A stretch of DNA of 64,000 nucleotides, from NCBI RefSeq assembly GCF_032854445.1, contig NC_088302.1, positions 28,248,330-28,312,329 on the forward strand, given 5' to 3'. A program made the translations under genes and the position numbers. Numbering within the stretch: position 1 is the first letter of the stretch; each line of letters begins with the position of its first letter. Shown here one piece after another: positions 41,206 through 51,810 of the stretch. The notes under the pieces were generated by a model, which had not been told where the DNA came from, searched no databases, and was given only the letters and a program-made list of their open reading frames with translations. This DNA is from Liolophura sinensis. Taxonomy: Eukaryota; Mollusca; Polyplacophora; Chitonida; Chitonidae.

Positions 41206-44200
41206 GTAGGTTGAAGTCTTGGGCAAGTCTCATGCAAACCAAAATCTTCCTTGGTTTAAACGCCATGCTACTCTTGTTGATCTCAAGTCATACTATTTTG
41301 TATAGAGAGACGTAATAGCGCAGCATCATTTTGAACTATCCGTAAGTCTACATGGATGGTGTGGTGTGTTTATGGAAAAAAGGAAGGACCAAAATATTTT
41401 GTTCCCCTCTTCCTTCCAGTAGTGCAAAAAAAGGTATAACCGATATACATGTATATTTACAACAGCAACATGCATTCCTAAGTCTTTACAATTTCACTCA
41501 TCCTTTCAACTCCTTACACCTTGAAATAAACCCTGTGAAATGATCTAAATTCTGGATATATGTTTACACGATTGTTACCTTTTTGTTCACATCAAGTTTA
41601 TATTCCTCTGTGAATCAGAGAGTATAGTAATGATTTATTTATTTATTTATTTGATTGGTGTTTAACGCCGTACTCAAGAATATTTCACTTATACGACGGC
41701 GGCCAGCATTATGGTCGGTGGAAACTGGGCAGAGCCCGGGGGAAACCCACGACCATCTGCAGGTTGCTGTCAGACCTTCCCACGTACGGCCGGAGAGAAA
41801 GCCAGCATGAGTTGGACTTGAACTCACAGCGACCGCACTGGTGAGAGACTCCTGGGTCATTACGCTGCGCCACCGCGCTAACCAACTGAGCCACAGAGGC
41901 CCCAGTATAGCAATGAATATACCATTATAATTACATGTATATATATGCTGACATAACAGCAAAACAACAGACTGAATCTATTACAATATATTATATTTAT
42001 ATATTTATTTCGTTACCTTGATATGTACGTTTCACGTCTGTTGACGCAGTCTGGTTTAAGATGTCGAATTAATGCGTTAATTATATTTCGGCCTAAAAAC
42101 ACTTCACTCTGGCCGTAGACAAAATATTGCCGGTTTAAATATATAATAATGTAAAGAATCAGCACAATGGCAGAATATTTTTTTGTGGCTATGAAATATC
42201 ATGATATAATGTATACTTCTTCCCATCAAAAGTATGACTGAAAAATTGTTAAGTAGGACGTAAAATCCCGAGCATTCATTCATTCATTCCCATCAAAAGT
42301 TAACATTTCTAAATCTCTGGTCGCTGTGAGTTCAAGTCCAGCTCATGCTGGCTTCCTCTCCGGTCGTACGTGGGAAAATCTGTCAGCAGCCTCCGGATGG
42401 TCGTGGGTTTCCCCCGGGTTCTGCCCAGTTTCCACCCACCATAATGCTGACCGCCGTCGTATAAGTGAAATATTCTTGAGTGCGGCGTTACACACCAATC
42501 AAATAAATAAAGAAATCTAAATCTCTGTAACGTCCATATTGCAGTTATTATATAGTTTGTATTCGTTCTGGCATCGTATTGGTTTGCTGACCGTGGATAT
42601 AAGTATAAAACTCTTGTTGGGATGCAGTACGAATATAAGCGTCATATAGCATGTTTGATAATGTATTTCCTTAATCATCTGAACAAGTGGTTGATGGAGT
42701 ACACGACTATAGATTAGCCAGCGCAAATGAGACTAATAAAGCTACAGAATATTAACGTGACATAAGAAAAAGTTTGGATTCGCTCAGAAGAATGCTCTTT
42801 TTCTTTTTAATTGTATGTGACTTGCGGAATAGAAACAATTTTTGACTTTACACTTGTAAAATAATTTACAATACTAAAAATTTTGGTGGGAAAAAAAAGT
42901 CCAAAGCGCTCTGTAAAATCTCGTTATGATTTAAAAGTACCTTAGAAAAAGAAATACAAATATAGGATTAAGGATTGCTGCAAGGAATAATTCATTCAAG
43001 ATGAATAATAATTTTACCTTTGAAGATTCATTTTTGTATGGATTTTCAAAAGTATAATTCAAAATTAAGGAAAGATTTTTGATGGCTATTAGAAAAAAAA
43101 CGCTTAGGATAAGTATGTCTTAAAGGTTGACGACTTGTATGAAGTTCGGCGAGACAAACTGAGGTATCAGTGATGGAGAATATAGTGTTTGTATATATGC
43201 CAAATGCGGCGGCTATCATATAATCATTCATATCTAACAGAGGCAAAATTGGAAATTAAGTGAATGAAAGGTTGGTATATGGAAGATCCGCTTACATAGA
43301 CGTGTATTCTATAGTGGTGAGGGAGAAACACACAAAGCCGATAGCGGGTGACATCAGAAAGTTTTTCTCCATTATAATATCACAGATATGGGTTATAACG
43401 AGTTCGTCATATAGGCCTATGTCGTCTTCGATTTCTCAGTAACTTTTCCCATTGGCAATAAAGTAGATGAGCTTGTGTTCTGGTTATGCCATAATATATT
43501 ACTGTATAGACATTGATAATGTATTTGCTAGGCGCATACATTTTCTCTTTCAGCAAATTCGCGGATTATTGCATGTTGGACATAGTAAAACAACGGCCTG
43601 TGCCGTCAGCGAATTGCAATCTATGTAATGTATTTAGTATGTCGGCAAAGACGCTATAAAATCATCCATATAAATTAGTAGTCTTGATTGCATTTACTTT
43701 GGTTCCCTATGGATTAAGAGTAAACTAAGTATAAATTGTCATGGACCAGAGCGATAACTTTCGAGCGTTTAAACTTTCAAACTTTTGAACAGAATTCAGT
43801 ATATTCAAACACCTGAATGGGATCTAAGTTTTCTTGAGCATACTGATAGTATTGGGAGCTGGCGACATTAGTATAATGTACTGAATTTAACTTGTTCCAT
43901 TGAGTGCTGTAAAATCAAAAGGGTGAGGGACCTCCACGGCTGAGTCGGCTAGCACGCTAGCGCGGCGTAATGACCCAGAAACCTCTCACCAATGCGGTCG
44001 CAGTGAGTTCAAGTCCAGCCCATGCTGGCTTCCTCTCCAGCCGTACGTGGAAAGGTCTGGCAGCAACCTGCGGATGATCGTGGGTTTCCCCCGGGCTCTG
44101 CCCGATTTCCTCCCACCGTAATGCTAGCCGCCGTCATATAAGTGAAATATTCTTTAGTACGGCGAAAAACACCAATCAAATTTATTTATTGATTTATTTG

Positions 44201-47200
44201 ATTGGTATTTTACGCCGTACTCAAGAGTATTTCACTTATACGTCGGCGGCCAGCATTATGGGGGGAAACCCACGACCATCCGCAGTCTGCTGGAAGACCT
44301 TCCCGCGTATGACCTAATCAAATGAATAAATAAATAAATCAAAAGGGTGAATAGTTGGATGGTGAGATCCTCCTCCGAAAAAAGGTTAATAATAAGGGTT
44401 CACAGTTTTGTTGACATTTTTTCCCGTGATTTTACTAAGGGTAATGTAGAAAAGAAACTGTAGATATTACATTTGTGCTGTTTATTATAATAGTTACACA
44501 CATTTCATGAAGTCTAGAAAAAAATCCCTCTTCCGAAAAATCAGTTGATAATCTACGCTCATTGCGATTATAATGCGGTGCAAAAAAAAAGTGTGTAGGA
44601 TTGGCACGCTTTACAGTTCATAAGGGCTATATTTGAGGATCTGATCGTCAAGTCTGACATTCGTATAGCACTCATAGACCGTAAACGGGCGTTCCAAATT
44701 AATACTGGCAAGATCCATTTTCATAACATAAAACATAACATAATTTTACATAAAACAGCAGTTCAAGAAACTCATACTTTGACACAATATAGGTTATGAA
44801 TCAATAGCTTGCATGTGACGAATATAGATTAAATTCATCATATCTCACACAGGATCTAAATGCTATACAAGGCGAGATATTTATTCGTCATATATACAGG
44901 ACAGTTTGGTACATTACTGTCCAAATCAAGATGATTTCTGACATAGATGTCATTAGTAGAACCATACATTTGAAGGTTCAGAAATCTTCTATGACTTTCA
45001 AAAACATTTAATGGTTGTGAAAGTGCACCGGTGAATAAATAGTGACATTAATAAATAAATACATGAAAAATATTGCCTGTTTTTTCACGATATGTTACGC
45101 TAAAGATAGTAGATCTGCATACTCTAAAAGAAGCAGTATTTATCAAAATGTATAAATATACGAGTAGAACGACGTATGTCATTATATATACTGTAAAGTT
45201 CATTTCCACTGTAAACAAAGCAGAAACGGTTTACGATATACTGAGGCCGAATACAGATATTGTGTTGGGCCCTCACGGACCGAAGGGTGCCAGCTTTTGA
45301 CTGACGTTCTGCACCGCCACCTTGCCCCACTTTCCTGCATGTATCCAGAAACCTGACCTATACTATATATAACCCACCCACGTGTATATCGTTCCAAAAG
45401 ATTCGTTTTTTTTTTCACAGACTGAACTGGAGAAATGCCATGAAACATCCAGTGAAGAGAAACAGGAAAAAATGTCACACAGAAAAGGTAAGTCGTAAAG
45501 GTGTGATTGGTGAAATAATTAATTTGTAATACATTCATCGTTAACAAATCACAGCAGTTTAAAAATATTATTTTAAATTCTGCATAATTCATACTGTTTC
45601 CGGTCATTAGTTGATGGTTTAGAAAAAGGGCCACTCTCAATCACAGAGATGTATGATTCACGAAGCACACGAAACCAGAACATATCATTTAATAAGCCTT
45701 TTGTAATCACTATTTCAGAAACAGCGGATTCTACTTCCGGGTCAACAGATTTCTCGTCTTTAAGCCGAGGTAAGGTTCACGTAGCCTGAGTCGCTAAATG
45801 CAAGTTAAGACGACCCTTCTTAACTGTTATCTGGTACTCTACACATTTAAGGTTCGAAAGTTTTGCAAAGGAAGGTTGAAAGAATACTTCATCAATACTT
45901 CATCGCGTAATGATGTAGCTGTATAAAAACCTTCTATCATTACCATTAATCTATCTATATACTCTATTGTATAATATTCTACTTTTCAAAGGATAGAATA
46001 AGCTCTTATGAGCTTTATTTCCGCCAAATGTATCACTTATGTATATCATTTAATTTTAGGTTTATGATGAATAAAAAATGAAAAACTAAAAAATATAGAT
46101 ATACAAGCGTTACCTATGTACAATTATTAGGACAATCTAACTACTGACGGTAAGATCCAAGGCCACGCGTATTTTTTCCCTGACTAGGTCGTGAAAGAAA
46201 GTATTATAAATACGATCTTATCTGGTAAACAAAATACCCATGCACTCAGTCCAACAGACAATCAATGAAGAAGTCATATATAGGTTTGACTGTTTGTTTA
46301 ATAATTCAAATGTCCATGATTTGTGTTGATTATATATTTCAGAAAATAACATATGTTATAATATTCATATATTAAAACAGAACAGTTACAAACAGAACTT
46401 CAGCAAGAAATGGAAGCGAGGAAGAAAATTGAAAAAGAATGTACAACCATCAAAGGTAAATGTTTCACCAAGATTTATTTGAACGTATATGCAAATGTCG
46501 GAAAATGTGACTGCCTTAATACATGCACCGGCGGATAAATACACTCAATAAAACTTAATCATTGTCATTTGTCACTGTGTGAGACGTTTTGTTTTATTTT
46601 ATCCGCATGCTATTAACTGGACAAAGTGAATGTATTATAGCGCTGGCCCCTGGCGGAAGACAATGGTTAGGGCCGGATGTGGTGACTGGGAACTTCTGAC
46701 CGGCTCTGTTCTATAAGCTGGCCGACATCTGATGCCGGTGTAGCTTTATGGGTAACAAGATGCAAGTGATTAGCTAAACGAGATTTCTAGCCAGCTCGAC
46801 AATAAGAAATTGACGGGTTGCATCGCCTGATCCATCGAGCCTGTCATTAGAGCCGCACAGTTGTAGCCAATGAAATATTGGCCTACGCCATATCTCCACG
46901 AGACCTGACGAGATGGGGTAAATTATAGGTTGGTCGATAAGAACACAATCTGTCTGGCTAAAATGAATTCCCGGCCATGTCGTCGGCGGCGTCTACGATT
47001 ATAGGACTAATTGAGTTTGAGCTTTGCGGCAGGATGGAGCGTATTTGATCTAATATCTGCCAGCGTATGATTGGCATTAGCCAAAGTCAAGTTATCCTGA
47101 CAGAAGAGACCAAAGTCGTGTGATCCCGTCTATTGGCTAGGCTGCTCCATAACTCCTTTCTCTTCCATCGAATCTTATCGCAGTGATTCCTATTTATTAG

Positions 47201-49005
47201 TACTTAATTAAGTTTAGCAAGAATCTTCTCTTAATTATCGTACATTTTGGATTTTTGATGATGTTTCCGTCACGTGCACTTCTGTTAGATCCAAAATTTT
47301 ATAGACCATCGATTATCGCACAGTAACTCTGAAAAATAAACTTTTAAATTTATCAGAAGGCTTGTTCTCTGTTAGGATGTATTCTGTTATTACCGCAGAC
47401 TGTTCTGTAGTACTAAATATAGCACACATATTTTTTTAATTCAGAAATAAAAGATTGTATAATAGACTAACAGGGTTTAATGCTTACTATGTTAAACTAT
47501 AAGAATACACTGTTGTCAAATAACAAACTTTTTTCTGTTAGAATTAACAGGTTGTTTTAAACGTAGGTTTGTTGAAAAGGTACACAGTAAGCCAGTGTCT
47601 TATAAGGCGTAGTGTACAGCTATACAGACATATTTTGGTGGATATTTACAAAGAAAAGCAAATATACAGTACTTAGATTGCAGAAATGTGAATATCAAAG
47701 ACATAGAAAGCATTCGAATGATATAATGGAAAATTGCACATATAACTTATGAAATAATTGACGACTTAAATCTATATGGTTAGAATTGATCATTTAGTAA
47801 TTAATAAATCATTAACAGATTTGAGTGAAAGCATCTCGTTTAATAAAAAATTAAAGTTTAACAGACCAAACTTTTGGCTGTTTCAGAAACGTTTGAAGAA
47901 CAGATGAAACGAGCAATGCAGTACAAAGACGATATTTCAAAACAGCTGCAAGTTGTGAGAGGTAAGATGCAAAGCTCAAAGCTCGAAATGGAAATATTAG
48001 ATACACCCCTTTTATTTACCTGGGCTATGCGGTGGTTTAGCCATATGTGTATTAAGGTTTTAACTTTATATTGAGTGTTTCAAAAACAACTTTTTTCCCC
48101 TGCGAAATAGAATAAGACTTGCACCAAGATTAATGTATGACTTTCATCTTTTACATTCTAACTACTGACGTTAGAGTTACACTACACTTTAATATTTAAT
48201 CCACCTGTTGATACGACGGCCATTTCCCGTGGCTTGTCCAGTCGTCTTAATGTTATCTAATGACACCAGCTGATAAAACGCTAGTGTAGATACAAATATT
48301 ACAAAAGCCGAAAAGCTGTATTTACCAGGTTTTAATTTGTTTGGTTTAGTTTTATTTTAGCTGCACTAAGGCATTTGAGGTCTAGTTTTACTTCGCTTAT
48401 TTCCTTACATTTACCCCCTGGAATACTGTGATTGTTACCCTGCAAATAATTTACTAATCCTGTTGGCTTTTCTCTAATCACAGACACCTTGTGTACCAAG
48501 TTAGACCAGGAGAGGAAAGTCAGAATGTCTCTGCAAGACAGACTGAACGGTATGTCAACTCAACCAGCACACCTTTGGTCTTAATTTCACCATGATGTTT
48601 AAAACTTGATTTCTTTAGAACTGACCTATAAACACAGTAAGAAGGTGAGGCCTTTGGATAACGGTAACTTTCGCATGCAGTGGTTTAATTCAGCTTTTTT
48701 TTACGTAGGCGTGATATACGGACGGATGATATTTGTGAACTGGCTTTCACATTTGGTTCATGTCTTCCTCTATTGAATTCCTCAGTGGAACAGATTTTTC
48801 TGAGATAAAGCTTTTAAAGCTCCACCGAGGAGCGTTGTGTCATGTAGGCCTAACGTGGGTTGTTAACGCGATCATGTATATGTTATAGTTTTGCTTTTTT
48901 TTGGTTTCTACAGAAGCGCACGATGCCCTCCACAGCTTCAGGTGTAACATGCTAGCGTCTCGCCATTGTACCGAATGCTCCGTGAAAGAAATCATACCCA
49001 GATAA
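39538..49005 (+). CDS. Skor: SKI family transcriptional corepressor (SKOR1/2, CORL/fussel orthologue), 7 coding exons
   Basis: Nuclear corepressor of the SKI/SNO superfamily; the vertebrate SKOR1/2 and fly CORL proteins act with LBX1-type homeodomain factors and SMAD signalling in neurons. Joining 39538-41205, 45421-45487, 45719-45769, 46381-46455, 47887-47961, 48484-48549 and 48914-49005 gives one 697-residue frame with GT-AG introns throughout. Domains: SKI/SNO (about 46-137), SAND-like SMAD4-binding domain (about 148-221, with Cys176, Cys179, Cys182, His194 and His196 as likely zinc ligands), basic SRKR (244-247), Pro-rich linker (about 284-350), acidic stretch (about 500-528), coiled coil (about 596-667) and a C-terminus with CNMLASRHCTEC, typical of SKOR rather than SKI or SNON. 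The start is the ATG four bases after an acceptor; an upstream in-frame GTG lies in the polypyrimidine tract and is not used. Confidence 0.95.
41634..41903 (-). mobile_element. SINE family A, full length, in SKOR intron 1
   Basis: Minus-strand copy, opposite to the host gene, with complete tRNA-like head, body and tail. Target-site duplications of 13 bp with one mismatch: agtatagtaatga (41621-41633) and agtatagcaatga (41904-41916). Confidence 0.93.
42234..42287 (+). mobile_element. 54-bp SINE 3'-tail insertion in SKOR intron 1
   Basis: Contains only tgactgaaaaattgttaagt, a ggacgtaaaatccc segment and an (attc)n tail, the 3' end of family B. Perfect 13-bp duplications tcccatcaaaagt flank it (42221-42233 and 42288-42300), proving a discrete, extremely 5'-truncated insertion. 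Confidence 0.85.
42320..42515 (+). mobile_element. SINE family A, 5'-truncated, in SKOR intron 1
   Basis: Begins within the B-box region (gtcgctgtgagttcaagtcc) and runs to the (AAAT)n tail. Perfect 12-bp duplications tctaaatctctg at 42308-42319 and 42516-42527 show that the truncation happened during insertion. Confidence 0.93.
43927..44182 (+). mobile_element. SINE family A, host copy of a nested pair
   Basis: A full-length plus copy with head (cacggctgagtcggctagca), body and caatcaaat tail start. Its own tail resumes at about 44311-44335 after an inserted second SINE. The 15-bp duplications aaatcaaaagggtga at 43912-43926 and 44336-44350 bracket the whole composite. Confidence 0.9.
44183..44310 (-). 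mobile_element. SINE family A, truncated copy nested in another
   Basis: A minus-strand 5'-truncated copy sits in the tail of the plus copy. The word aatcaaat occurs on both sides and is the likely target duplication, taken from the host SINE tail. The two tails face each other and form a palindrome around 44165-44205. Confidence 0.85.
45421..45487 (+). CDS. Skor: SKOR coding exon 2
   Basis: 67 nt, residues 557-578 plus the first base of a split codon. Acceptor tttcacag, donor aaaag|gtaagt. Hydrophilic Glu/Lys/Ser-rich linker between the acidic region and the coiled coil, with no conserved motif I recognise. It changes phase from 0 to 1. Confidence 0.85.
45719..45769 (+). CDS. Skor: SKOR coding exon 3
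   Basis: 51 nt, 17 codons, phase 1 on both sides. Acceptor ctatttcag, donor cgag|gtaagg. Encodes a Ser/Thr-rich linker (STSGSTDFSSLS), potentially phosphorylated. Because it is symmetric, skipping it keeps the frame. Its small size makes it the least certain exon of the gene. Confidence 0.75.
46381..46455 (+). CDS. Skor: SKOR coding exon 4 (coiled coil, 25 residues)
   Basis: 75 nt, phase 1 on both sides. Encodes residues 596-620 including TELQQEMEARKKIEKE, a heptad-type coiled coil matching the start of the SKOR C-terminal helix. The acceptor is attaaaacag at 46380; an alternative ag at 46343 would shift the frame and destroy the heptads. Donor aaag|gtaaat. Confidence 0.88.
46600..47230. promoter_or_regulatory. 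Candidate intronic enhancer of SKOR
   Basis: About 630 bp of complex, clearly GC-richer sequence in an AT-rich intron. It includes gactaattgagtttga, gtcattagagccg and two gccaatga/attggc words, with no open frame of note and no repeat. The contrast with the rest of the intron suggests selective constraint; function is inferred. Confidence 0.4.
47345..47575. mobile_element. Decayed MITE in SKOR intron 4
   Basis: The left part (ctctgttaggatgtattctg) and the right part (cttttttctgttagaattaa) are degenerate inverted copies of the ends seen at 15001-15260. The outermost terminal bases are lost. Confidence 0.5.
47887..47961 (+). CDS. Skor: SKOR coding exon 5 (coiled coil, 25 residues)
   Basis: 75 nt, phase 1 on both sides, residues 621-645. 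It includes FEEQMKRAMQYKDDISKQLQ, corresponding to the QMKRE...QLQIV block of vertebrate SKOR. Acceptor gctgtttcag, donor agag|gtaaga. Together with the previous exon it gives two consecutive 25-residue coiled-coil modules; SKI also has 25-residue C-terminal repeats. Confidence 0.9.
48484..48549 (+). CDS. Skor: SKOR coding exon 6 (coiled coil, 22 residues)
   Basis: 66 nt, phase 1 on both sides, residues 646-667: DTLCTKLDQERKVRMSLQ and four further residues. This matches the DTLCNELDQERKAR block of vertebrate SKOR closely. Acceptor tctctaatcacag, donor aacg|gtatgt. Confidence 0.93.
48914..49005 (+). CDS. Skor: SKOR coding exon 7 (conserved C-terminus and stop)
   Basis: 92 nt including TAA at 49003-49005; residues 668-697. 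EAHDALHSFRCNMLASRHCT corresponds to the EAHDALHHFSCKMLTPRHCT end of SKOR1, which is diagnostic for this subfamily. Acceptor ggtttctacag. The final residues (VKEIIPR) differ from vertebrate forms. Confidence 0.95.
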
Positions 49006-50049
49006 AAGAATCACAGAAAAGGACAGGATGGTGCTTATTTGAAATCTTGGGAAAGTCATTTGGAATAGTAGAATGTACTTATGATTGTTCTTGTTGAAGA
49101 TGTAAGAATCTATATAGACAATTTACCCCTAAATAGTGCTTAAATTCTGGTGTCATTCCACGGAAAACGATTTTCGCAAGGAGGCGTTAGTAGATCTAAA
49201 CGGGTAGACATCCTGTTAAGGTCATTATATGAAATGCATTTAGAAGTACCCTTGTTAATTTAACGATTCTTAAAAATGCAGATAAAAGCACTCTTTTTGA
49301 AGTTTCGCCTGGCCCATATCAATCGGATTCTGTATAAAGGCCTATCTTTCCCCCCGCTGTGATGTTTTGGTATCAATTAGACATATGCCCAGCGAGATCT
49401 CCTTCAGCCATCTTTTATAGTTGATCTTGTAAACACTATTGTATAGATATATCAATTATATTATTTTCTTGTTCTTTAGGTAAAATTGAGCAAGAGATCT
49501 CACTGAGACAATTAAAAAAAATGTAGTTGTACTGCTGATTTCTTTAATTTCGTTGATAGATTCTTTTCCTGTTTATACAGTTTGCCATAGTAACCTTAAT
49601 TTCTCATGATGTTTTCTGATTGATGGATTGATTGATACGCTTGTCGACTAATTGACCTTTTAATAGATTCATTTTTTGTGCGGTTAATCAGTGGTACTTA
49701 CAAAGAAATGCTTGGCTTGTCGTAACTGTTTCTTCATTAAGGATTGATTAATTTTGTGATGTTTTCTTTCACAAGGAAACGTTTGTCAATATGGACAGCT
49801 ATATCGCCAAGCAATGTGTCTGGAAAAAAAATTTACCTTGCTATTATGCGCCACGAGATTTCGCCAAACTGATGTTATGCCGTCGAACTATTTTTTCTGT
49901 AAATTACGAATTGAATTTCCGTGAGAAGTGCTCTTACAATCATAAACGCGTACAAAGAGACACTTTATCGTACGTAGGTAATGAGTAGATAATCAGAAAG
50001 CCACAAAGTGTACAAAGCGCCATTTTGTCTAATTACATATATTTTGATT
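49006..50049 (+). other. SKOR 3' flank / untranslated region
   Basis: AT-rich with no coding signal. I do not see a canonical aataaa close to the stop, so the end of the 3' untranslated region cannot be placed. Confidence 0.4.
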
Positions 50050-50334
50050 ATTTGGTTATTATTTAACGTCGCGTCCACTCAGGTTTATGGGTGGCGGTAA
50101 CCATAGTGCCGAGAGGAAACCGTAGTGCCCGAAGGAAAGCGCGATGCCCAGAAGAAACCATAGCGCCCGAAAGAAACCATCATGACTGGAGGAACCATAA
50201 TGCCGGAAGGCAAGATGTACCAGCTTCACAATGCTATGGAAATATAATGTATATATCTAACACATCAAAACCTGAAAATGAGAGGAATATTCTCTTATAT
50301 AAAACCAATCAAATAAATAAATAAATAAATAAAT
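50050..50334 (-). mobile_element. Diverged SINE-related element with (AAAT)n end
   Basis: Starts with ggttattatttaacgtcgcg (the family A/B type 3' end read backwards), then contains degenerate ggaaaccatagtgcccg words. It ends beside aaaaccaatcaaataaataa at 50299-50334, the tail of a plus-strand copy, so two remnants probably abut. A related element is at 50930-51085. Confidence 0.5.
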
Positions 50335-50336
50335 CA

Positions 50337-50575
50337 TGGTGGGCACGACCGAGTGGCTAGAGTGCTCGTAGAGCACAATGGTTCAGAAACCTCTCTCTAA
50401 TGTTGTCGCTGTGATTACATGCTGGCTTCGTTTCCGGTCGTACGTGGAAAGGTCTGTCAGCCACAGATGGTCGTGAATTTTTTCCAGGCTCTACCTTGTT
50501 TCCTCCCGCCATAATTCTGGGCGTTGTCGTATAAGTGAAATTTCGTTGAACACGGCGTAATAAATAAATAATTAA
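50337..50575 (+). mobile_element. SINE family A, old diverged copy
   Basis: Head gggcacgaccgagtggctag, body landmarks tacgtggaaaggtctgtcag and cgtataagtgaaatt, and tail gcgtaataaataaataatt remain recognisable with many changes. Confidence 0.75.
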
Positions 50576-50719
50576 GAAATTATGAATAATTAAATCATTT
50601 CCTCCAGCCTTACCGTTTTGCTTGGCGTGAAGCCAACCAATATATTCAGAATACTACCCCACTGAAAGGCCAGGCCAAAGAAACTAGAAGGGCGACCTGT
50701 GGTGTCACAGTGAACTGAA

Positions 50720-50855
50720 ACTGGATTGATTGATTGGTTGATTTGCGTTTAACACCGTTCTGAGGAATTGTTCACTAATTCCTCGGTCATTAGTTTCACT
50801 GGTTGAGGTACACGGAGTACCCGGAGTAAACCACCAACCTTATCGTATGTACCGA
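50720..50855 (-). mobile_element. SINE-like 3' end fragment
   Basis: gattggttgatttgcgttta, then acaccgttctgaggaa, resembles the reversed 3' module; ggagtacccggagtaaaccacc follows. It is a different subfamily from A and B. Confidence 0.45.
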
Positions 50856-50929
50856 TTGAGTCAATAAGTAACAAACCAGCGATGAAGTGCATAAAGCACC
50901 ATTTAATTTAATTACATAATTTATCTATT

Positions 50930-51085
50930 TAATTATTATTTAACGCCGTGTTCAAGAATTTTTCACTCACGTTTACGGGTGGAGGAAACCATAGTGCCGG
51001 AAGGAAACGATACTATTCAGAGGAACCCTTAGTGCCCGGAGTCAATCACTGCTCTTGACGAAGTACCAGCTTTACAATGTTACGG
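50930..51085 (-). mobile_element. Diverged SINE-related element, second copy
   Basis: Shares tatttaacgccgtgttcaag, ggaaaccatagtgccg and the gtaccagctttacaatg end with 50050-50230. Confidence 0.5.
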
Positions 51086-51194
51086 ACATATCATATACAA
51101 GAACAACTGAAATATTGAATTAGGCGTTAAAATTTGACCAGCCGCATATGCTATAAATAGCCAGATGACAAGATATTACAGTTACAGATTTAAC

Positions 51195-51345
51195 CCAATC
51201 TATTGTGACGTGCACGGCCGAGTGATTACACATGTAGTACTCACTAATGCAGTTGCTGTGAGTTCAAGTCCAGCTTATGCTGGTTTCCTCTCCGGTCGTA
51301 GACCGGAAGATCTGTCAGCCACCTGCAGATGGTCGTGGATGGTCG
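51195..51345 (+). mobile_element. SINE family A, 3'-truncated fragment
   Basis: Has cacggccgagtgattaca, gtgagttcaagtccagctta and tgcagatggtcgtgg, then stops without the 3' module or tail. Confidence 0.65.
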
Positions 51346-51394
51346 AATGAACTGAAAATATCTGTCTGTTTATTTGATATTGCAATCCAGTGAC

Positions 51395-51810
51395 TGACAT
51401 TTGACAATGCACTCTGATATATGACATACACTCTGGTGCTAAATTTGACAGTGCACTCTACTCCATGGCATTTGACTGTGCATTCGTGTGTATGATATTT
51501 GACAGTGCACCCTGGTGTATGACATCTGACTGTGTACTCTGCTATATCACAAATGACGGAACATTCTGGCGTATGATATCTGACAGAGTATACTGGTGTA
51601 AGACATTTGACAGTGCACCCTAATGTATGACATTTGACAGTGCACCCTAGTGTTTGACATTTGACTCCGCACTTTAACGTCTGAAAAGTGACAAAACACT
51701 CAATTAAATACAAAATGACAGACCGCTTTGGTGTCTGAAAAATGATAGAACACGGTGGTTTATGAAAAATGACAAAACACCCAGGTGTATGAAAACGCTG
51801 TGTAACTCGA
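51395..51810. repeat. ~30-bp minisatellite, about 13 copies
   Basis: gtatgacatttgacagtgca with a ccctggt-type end recurs every 30 bp, degenerating to the right. The period is a multiple of 3, which keeps the minus frame 51315-51713 open with a Cys-containing 10-residue repeat (for example HTPGCTVKYH). No other coding evidence. Confidence 0.82.

Larger units (their letters stand above)
41206..45420 (+). other. SKOR intron 1 (phase 0)
   Basis: Borders are gtaggt at 41206 and tttttttttcacag at 45420. It carries at least five SINE insertions between 41634 and 44335. The remainder (42530-43910, 44351-45400) is AT-rich without recognised features. Confidence 0.9.
46456..47886 (+). other. SKOR intron 4 (phase 1)
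   Basis: Borders gtaaat and ggctgtttcag. It holds the complex island at 46600-47230 and a decayed MITE at about 47345-47575. Confidence 0.88.

Noticed and set aside
46344-46380. Alternative acceptor for SKOR coding exon 4 after tatatatttcag at 46342
   Set aside because: It keeps an open frame but gives a non-heptad peptide; the acceptor at 46380 restores the coiled coil expected in SKOR proteins.
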